A stretch of DNA of 10,220 bases. It comes from JAKEGK01 sp050116575. Lineage in GTDB: Bacteria > Pseudomonadota > Gammaproteobacteria > SZUA-152. The notes beneath the pieces are model-generated. The model ran no database searches. It saw only the letters and a list, made by a program, of their open reading frames with translations, and was not told the origin of the DNA. This document shows, piece after piece, positions 6,088 to 10,220 of this stretch. Numbering within the stretch: the stretch's first letter is position 1; each line of letters starts with the position of its first letter. The translations under genes and the position numbers were made by a program. The DNA lies in NCBI GenBank assembly GCA_050116575.1, contig JASFOJ010000170.1, forward strand, positions 1 through 10,220, written 5' to 3'.

Positions 6088-7125
6088 TCAGGCGCGGTCG
6101 ATCAACATAGCGTCACCGTAGCTGAAAAAACGATATCGCTGTTCGATGGCGTGTTCATAGGCGGAAAAAATATGTTCCTTGCCGGCAAAAGCACTCACCA
6201 GCATTAACAGTGTCGATTCCGGTAAATGAAAATTGGTAATCAGGGTATCTACCGTGTGTACCGGCACCCCGGGATAAATAAAGATATTGGTTTCCCCTTC
6301 ATAGGGCTGCAATGTACCCTGTTGCGAGGCCGCTTCCAATGAACGCAGTGACGTGGTACCTACTGCGATCACCCGCTTGCCCGCGGCCTTCACTTCACGC
6401 ACCGTTTCACAAACTTCCGAAGTAACGGCAATATGTTCACTGTGCATCTCGTGGTCTTCAATATTATCCACCCGTACCGGCTGAAAGGTGCCCGCGCCCA
6501 CGTGAAGGGTAACATAGGCGAAGCGGACACCTTGTTGCTGTAACCGCGTCAACAGCGCTTCATCAAAATGCAGACCGGCGGTGGGCGCGGCAACCGCGCC
6601 ATCGCGTTGCGCGTATACCGTTTGGTAACGGCTGGCATCGGTTTGGGTGTCCTCCCGATTAATATAAGGCGGCAGTGGCATATGACCACAGGCCTCCAGC
6701 AAATGCCGCACGGGCAAGTTCGACCGGCACACCAGCCGGTACAAATCCCCGCCCCGGTCAACCACCACCATTTCGAAACCATCCCCGCCGTTGCCGTCGA
6801 TAATAATGCGGCCGCCGGCCTTGGGTGACTTGCTGGCCCTCACATGAGCCAGTACCTGGTTGCCTTCCAGGATGCGCTCCACCAATACCTCGACCTTGCC
6901 GCCACTGGCCTTGTGGCCGAACAGGCGCGCCGGAATCACCCGGGTATTGTTAAATACCAGCAAATCACCGGGCTCAAGCAGCGCCAGCAAATCGCTGAAC
7001 TGGCGGTCCGCCAGTGCGCCGGTTTTGCCATCCAGGCACAATAACCGGCTGGCGGTGCGCGACGCCAGCGGATATTGGGCGATCAGCTCTGGGGGTAACT
7101 TATAATAGAAATCACTACGTTGCAT
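6088..7125 (-). CDS. queA: S-adenosylmethionine:tRNA ribosyltransferase-isomerase
   Basis: QueA transfers and rearranges the ribosyl part of AdoMet onto the preQ1 base at position 34 of tRNAs for Asp, Asn, His and Tyr, giving epoxyqueuosine, the second-to-last step of queuosine synthesis. The 345-residue length is typical. Landmarks are DFYYKLPPELIAQYP (5-19), FNNTRVIPARLFG (58-70), AAPTAGLHFDEALL (179-192), LHVGAGTFQPVRVDN (207-221) with EDHEMHSE (223-230), GTTSLRSLEAAS (256-267) and TNFHLPESTLLMLVSAFAG (297-315). The start was set at ATG 7123-7125 because homologues begin just before DF. In-frame ATGs at 7155 and 7158 lie next to an AAGG and would add 10-11 hydrophobic residues. The usual partner tgt does not follow; a COG4255 gene does. 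A tRNA-Leu gene lies divergently 76 bases away. Confidence 0.97.
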   Translation of the reverse strand: MQRSDFYYKLPPELIAQYPLASRTASRLLCLDGKTGALADRQFSDLLALLEPGDLLVFNNTRVIPARLFGHKASGGKVEVLVERILEGNQVLAHVRASKSPKAGGRIIIDGNGGDGFEMVVVDRGGDLYRLVCRSNLPVRHLLEACGHMPLPPYINREDTQTDASRYQTVYAQRDGAVAAPTAGLHFDEALLTRLQQQGVRFAYVTLHVGAGTFQPVRVDNIEDHEMHSEHIAVTSEVCETVREVKAAGKRVIAVGTTSLRSLEAASQQGTLQPYEGETNIFIYPGVPVHTVDTLITNFHLPESTLLMLVSAFAGKEHIFSAYEHAIEQRYRFFSYGDAMLIDRA

Positions 7126-7161
7126 GGCGGGGCATAGTAGCAAAAAACCCGCCATCATGCC

Positions 7162-7189
7162 TTGCTTACACGGCGAAAATCACTATACT
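7162..7189 (+). promoter_or_regulatory. Predicted promoter of the tRNA-Leu gene
   Basis: TTGCTT (7162-7167), a 16-base spacer, then TATACT (7184-7189) place a transcription start at about 7196, a few bases before the mature tRNA 5' end at 7202. The -10 is strong (5 of 6) and the -35 weak (3 of 6). The segment is shared with the upstream region of the divergent queA gene. Confidence 0.55.
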
Positions 7190-7201
7190 AGACAACCTCG
7201 T

Positions 7202-7288
7202 GCCGGGGTGGCGGAACTGGTAGACGCGCCGGATTCAAAATCCGGTGGGGTAAAACCCGTGTCGGTTCGACTCCGACCCTCGGTACCA
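7202..7288 (+). tRNA. tRNA-Leu, anticodon CAA
   Basis: The acceptor arms GCCGGGG (7202-7208) and CCTCGGT (7278-7284) pair with two G-U pairs. The anticodon stem CCGGA/TCCGG encloses the loop TTCAAAA with anticodon CAA at 7236-7238, which reads UUG. A long variable arm (TGGGGTAAAACCC) is present, as in class II tRNAs such as Leu. The T arm is GTCGG-TTCGACT-CCGAC (7261-7277). Discriminator A (7285) is followed by an encoded CCA (7286-7288). No terminator is visible after it, so read-through into the App1-like gene 69 bases on is possible. Confidence 0.97.
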
Positions 7289-7356
7289 CTTAAAATTATC
7301 TATATTCAATACCATACACCTTCCAACTAACTCTCCTGGCCTATCTCCATTTCCAG

Positions 7357-8349
7357 ATGGTACGCAAATTCCTACTCGGCGCTTTAATGTTGTCACTGGG
7401 AATTGACGCCGCGAGCGTGCAAGCCGATGAACTGGAAATCGTCAGTTATAGCGGATATGGCAATCCGCAAACGTTTCACCTATCAGGCCGCATTATCGAG
7501 AAGCGCGACCAACCTAAAGCCCGTTCAGACAACCATTGGTGGCAAAATTTCTGGCATAAATTGAAGCGGCTGGTTAATGACGAACAAAGTGACGTTACAG
7601 TAACACTGAACATCGGTAATAAGCGCTACCGGGACTCTACCGATGAGGAAGGTTACTTCGTATTTAATGAGGCAACACCGGCCGCTTTGCATTCCGGCTG
7701 GAATACCATTCGGCTCGGCGCCGGGCAAAACGCGCAGACAACTGCAAATATTTTTATTGCAGCTACCGGCAAATGCCTGGGCATTATTTCAGACTTTGAT
7801 GATACGGTCATTGTGTCCGACGTGACCGACAAAAGCCAACTGCTGAAAAACAGCCTGCTAAAGAACTACAAACAGCGCCAATTGGTAACAGGAATGCCGG
7901 ATTTATATCAGCGGTTACTGAACATTAACGGCGACCCCGCCAACGCCCCATTAGTCTTTATATCCGCCTCTCCCAAACAGCTCTATAAAGATATTAATGC
8001 ATTTCTCGACTATCATGATTTTCCAAAACGAATTCTTATCACCAAACAAATCACCGGCGACAACCATGATCCGCTGATAAACCAGAAACAATACAAGCTG
8101 CAAAAAATTCAGGAGATACTGACAACGCTTCCCATTGTCGATTTTGTCCTGGTTGGCGACGACGGCGAAAGCGACCCTGAAACGTACGCAGCAATCCAGC
8201 AACAATACCCCGATCGCATCAAGGCGGTTTTAATACACGCCGTTAACAAAAACAACAGCCGAAAACGTTATCCTTCCCAACAACTATTCAGTGAAACGTC
8301 AGGCAACACTTCATCACCGACCATTAACGGCCGATTCGAATGCCAATAA
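7357..8349 (+). CDS. Exported App1/DUF2183-family phosphatidate phosphatase-like protein
   Basis: The family (PF09949) is named for yeast App1, a Mg2+-dependent phosphatidate phosphatase of the HAD superfamily. A signal peptide covers residues 1-23 (cleavage after VQA), so the 330-residue protein is probably periplasmic or secreted. Residues about 36-137 look like a beta-sandwich (VTVTLNIGNKRYRDSTDEEGYFVFN), as seen ahead of the catalytic domain in bacterial members. The catalytic part follows: GIISDFDDT (142-150) holds the DxDxT nucleophile D146 and D148; FISASP (201-206) is motif II; K247 or a nearby lysine would be motif III; and VGDDGESDPE (266-275) is the family-typical metal site. All key residues are present, so an active enzyme is likely, but the substrate is inferred from yeast App1. 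There is no clear ribosome site before the ATG. It converges on a patatin-like gene. Confidence 0.92.
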   Translation: MVRKFLLGALMLSLGIDAASVQADELEIVSYSGYGNPQTFHLSGRIIEKRDQPKARSDNHWWQNFWHKLKRLVNDEQSDVTVTLNIGNKRYRDSTDEEGYFVFNEATPAALHSGWNTIRLGAGQNAQTTANIFIAATGKCLGIISDFDDTVIVSDVTDKSQLLKNSLLKNYKQRQLVTGMPDLYQRLLNINGDPANAPLVFISASPKQLYKDINAFLDYHDFPKRILITKQITGDNHDPLINQKQYKLQKIQEILTTLPIVDFVLVGDDGESDPETYAAIQQQYPDRIKAVLIHAVNKNNSRKRYPSQQLFSETSGNTSSPTINGRFECQ

Positions 8350-8353
8350 GCAA

Positions 8354-8552
8354 GTAGCCCGAATGAAGTGAAACGTAATCCGGGGAAATAATAATAAAAC
8401 CTGGATTTCACTTCGTTTCATCCAGGCTACACCCCAAAGGCAATAGCATGCCACGTAGCCCGGATGGAATGAAATAGAATCCGGGAAACTTGGCCATTAA
8501 CTCCCGGACTCCACTTTGTTTCATCCAGGCTACACCCCGAAGGCAATAGCAT
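8354..8552. repeat. Two tandem REP-like (BIME-like) units
   Basis: Each unit is an inverted pair of 31-base arms beginning GTAGCCYGRATG and ending ATCCRGG. Unit A has arms 8354-8384 and 8400-8430 (23 of 31 matched); unit B has arms 8455-8485 and 8503-8533 (24 of 31). Three of the four arms also fold alone, with 7-base ends around a 13-base loop (for example CCCGGAT 8459-8465 with ATCCGGG 8479-8485, and CCTGGAT 8400-8406 with ATCCAGG 8420-8426). Each unit closes with the same 19-base tail, ACCCCAAAGGCAATAGCAT at 8431-8449 and the copy at 8534-8552 with one change (A to G). The period is about 101-103 bases. The cluster sits between convergent genes, the normal place for REP elements. It fills most of the 312-base non-coding stretch 8350-8661. 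Confidence 0.85.
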
Positions 8553-8590
8553 AGCTCTCTAACAAAAACGTGGCTTAAGGTTTCAACAAC

Positions 8591-8670
8591 GGTGGTTGAG
8601 TTGTGTCGATCTTGACATTTTGGGGGCCAATTGAGCCCCTCTTATATTTTCAATATGATATTCAACCACC
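8591..8670. repeat. Long-range inverted repeat overlapping the patatin gene stop codon
   Basis: GGTGGTTGA (8591-8599) is exactly complementary to TCAACCACC (8662-8670), 62 bases apart. The second arm contains the stop codon of the minus-strand gene (8662-8664) and its last two codons. The small hairpin at 8622-8640 lies inside the loop. In RNA this would give a branched 3' structure. There is no T tract after it on the minus strand. Confidence 0.4.
8622..8640 (+). terminator. Weak intrinsic terminator-like hairpin
   Basis: GGGGC (8623-8627) pairs with GCCCC (8635-8639) around a 7-base loop, extended by a G-T pair. Read on the + strand it is followed by CTTATATTTTC, a broken T tract, so it could end transcripts coming from the App1-like gene through the REP units. 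On the minus strand the following bases are A-rich, so it is a poor terminator for the patatin gene. Confidence 0.45.
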
Positions 8671-10220
8671 ACCGGCGGGCGCAATTGTGCCCGAGCCGGG
8701 ATGTCCCAGATCCGCGTCGATCTTATGATCGGTATCCATTTCTCCCATCACCTTAACGTAATACGGGTTGACAGTATTAATGTACAGCTTGATAGGAATA
8801 AACAACAAAACAGGTATTGCCAGGTGCTCGATCAAAAATACTGGAAACCGGGTGACTGATCGCAAAAATTGGAGGTAACTTGCCAGACGATCGGAGAATT
8901 TCTCAATCACCAGATAGACGAGGTACCATGCGAGGATCCCTCCCAACCAGGGAATGATGTCGGCAACGGTATAGGACCTAAACGTCTCATTATGCCACAA
9001 CGTATTAAGCCCCCAGTACGCGATAGCAGCATATATAATCAAACACACCGCTAGTGGGATTGAAACACCTAATAACCCCAATGACTTTTTAAGGCTAACT
9101 ACCTTCATTAATCGGTATGCTTTGAGAAATTTGCTTCTACCGATTTTTATCCGCGCCAACAATTGCTCATTGTTGGTTTTCAGCATGGAAATAAAGGGCC
9201 TGAACGCCCATTTATGATCCAGGCTATTTGCCGCACTGACACGGTAGTGCGAAGGCAGATTTTCAATTTCCTTGTCACACATCAAATAGGCATCCGCCTG
9301 CAATGCCCGGGCTTCAGGGTTACTGAACGAATCCAAATCGGTACGTATCTCCGATAGTGCTTGCTGCATATGTTCATCTACGCCGTAGTCCGCCTTGGAT
9401 GAATCAATACCGGCCGTTGCATAGCGGCCGGCCTCGCCGGTGGATTCCTTTTCGTTAAACTCAATATCCCTGGCATACAAACCGCGCTTTAAATGAAAGT
9501 AAGCCACGTGGTCTTTACCGTACTGCTTGACCAGGCTGTTGACAGATTCCTCCCGAATTCGTCCCATCATAATGCCCGAGGATTGCGCCAGCACACCGAC
9601 GGTATCCGGCTTGGGATTGTCCACCGAGCCACTTTGGCCGCAGGCGTCACTGATAATAAAGTCGGTGCACAGGTGCTCGGGGTCCAACAGACTGGATATA
9701 CCCTGATTATCGAACACCCCGCCGTCGACCAACTGTACTGTGCGATCCTTGTACAAGCGGCTCACCGGTAACGGGGGAAACAAACCCGGCACGCCGGCCG
9801 ATGCGGCAACGGCTTTGCCCATGGGGAAATCCTGTGGCCGTTTGCTGGTGTCGATCTCTTCGTAACGAACCCGGCGATAGCGGTCCTTTTTATCCAGATC
9901 GCGAAAGTCCACATCCCGTGGTGGCACCTCCCCCATTTTGGCGGCGGTAAAAACCCAGTTATGGCCGGTATTCAGGCTTGACGCATTGAGCACCAGTATG
10001 GGGACTTTGTGCTTACGGTCCGCGTTGGTAAACGCGAACGCCTTGTTATAAGGGTGGAACTGGTTTTCCTGACCGTTGGGCTGAATTAACAGGTCGGTCA
10101 TACTGATGGGTGATTTACCGTTTTTCAGCATGTGACGGTAAATATGTTCATCGTAGATTTCACCCATGGCGTCAGAGCGGGAATAATTCCGGAAACTCAT
10201 TTTAATATTGCGGATAACAT
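8662..10220 (-). CDS. Patatin-like phospholipase, C-terminal part (5' end beyond window)
   Basis: The reading frame stays open to base 10220, so the ATG at 10198-10200 is very probably internal and the gene begins outside the window. Numbering from that Met, the visible 512 residues hold KAVAASAGVPGLFPPLP (129-145) and QLVDGGVFDNQGI (156-168), in which D159 of the DGG motif is the catalytic Asp of the patatin Ser-Asp dyad. The glycine-rich oxyanion loop and GxSxG serine normally lie further N-terminal, hence outside. After a helical, charged middle region come three hydrophobic segments at about 375-397, 414-434 and 452-474, then a Gly/Pro-rich end. This suggests an acyl hydrolase fixed to the inner membrane through its C-terminus. 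Patatins release fatty acids from phospholipids or neutral lipids; the substrate here is unknown. A family with such a tail is less common than soluble forms. Confidence 0.85.
   Translation of the reverse strand, partial: VIRNIKMSFRNYSRSDAMGEIYDEHIYRHMLKNGKSPISMTDLLIQPNGQENQFHPYNKAFAFTNADRKHKVPILVLNASSLNTGHNWVFTAAKMGEVPPRDVDFRDLDKKDRYRRVRYEEIDTSKRPQDFPMGKAVAASAGVPGLFPPLPVSRLYKDRTVQLVDGGVFDNQGISSLLDPEHLCTDFIISDACGQSGSVDNPKPDTVGVLAQSSGIMMGRIREESVNSLVKQYGKDHVAYFHLKRGLYARDIEFNEKESTGEAGRYATAGIDSSKADYGVDEHMQQALSEIRTDLDSFSNPEARALQADAYLMCDKEIENLPSHYRVSAANSLDHKWAFRPFISMLKTNNEQLLARIKIGRSKFLKAYRLMKVVSLKKSLGLLGVSIPLAVCLIIYAAIAYWGLNTLWHNETFRSYTVADIIPWLGGILAWYLVYLVIEKFSDRLASYLQFLRSVTRFPVFLIEHLAIPVLLFIPIKLYINTVNPYYVKVMGEMDTDHKIDADLGHPGSGTIAPAGGG

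Noticed and set aside
7142..7150. GGGTTTTTT on the minus strand, 17 bases before queA, as a terminator or attenuator
   Set aside because: Only a very weak stem can be drawn ahead of it.
7126..7158. ATG at 7155 or 7158 as the queA start
   Set aside because: Homologues begin just before the DFYYKLPP segment; the extra residues are not conserved in the family. Some doubt remains because an AAGG lies upstream of these codons.
7124..7330. A 68-codon + strand ORF containing GVAELVDAPDSKSGG
   Set aside because: It is the translation of the tRNA-Leu gene at 7202-7288, a well-known spurious protein.
8354..8552. CRISPR array
   Set aside because: There are only two imperfect units, each an inverted pair, with no uniform direct repeat and unique spacers, and no cas genes.
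10198..10200. ATG at 10198-10200 as the true start of the patatin gene
   Set aside because: The frame is open to the window edge and the essential GxSxG region is missing, so the gene must extend further.

Overview
The window looks like ordinary chromosomal DNA of a gammaproteobacterium that is not an enteric. The grounds are protein resemblance only: a zinc-ribbon Nudix hydrolase and a COG4255-type protein of the kind I associate with Gammaproteobacteria, a DUF302 exported protein, QueA, and GTAGCCYGGATG-type REP-like repeats. Base composition looks close to balanced but was not computed, and I cannot name a genus. There are no phage, plasmid, IS or CRISPR signs.

Layout. Bases 1-1791 run on the + strand: a good promoter, a 17-codon possible leader ORF that overlaps the next start as ATGA, a small exported BamE/OmlA-like protein, a DUF302 exported protein, and a Nudix hydrolase. 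This block converges, with only a 15-base gap, on a long minus-strand block (1807-7125). Read in its own direction, that block is queA, a COG4255 protein, a small four-helix membrane protein, a short-form AMP nucleosidase and an AGCS Na+/alanine-type symporter. Divergent from queA is a tRNA-Leu(CAA) gene with its own promoter, followed on the + strand by an exported App1/DUF2183 phosphatase-like protein. A 312-base non-coding stretch (8350-8661) then carries two tandem REP-like units and a hairpin terminator. The last gene (minus, running off the right edge) is the C-terminal part of a patatin-like phospholipase with a membrane tail.

Function. queA (queuosine synthesis in tRNA) and the COG4255 gene are 30 bases apart and probably co-transcribed. 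The AMP nucleosidase (AMP to adenine plus ribose 5-phosphate) lies 81-87 bases upstream of the symporter with no visible terminator, so these may also share a transcript. The App1 protein and the patatin are both predicted to act on lipids and converge across the repeat cluster.

I found no convincing undescribed system. The items most worth a second look are the overlapping leader ORF at 109-162, the helically phased repeats just upstream of the AMP nucleosidase, the two abutting perfect palindromes at 4891-4921, and the tandem REP-like units at 8354-8552.
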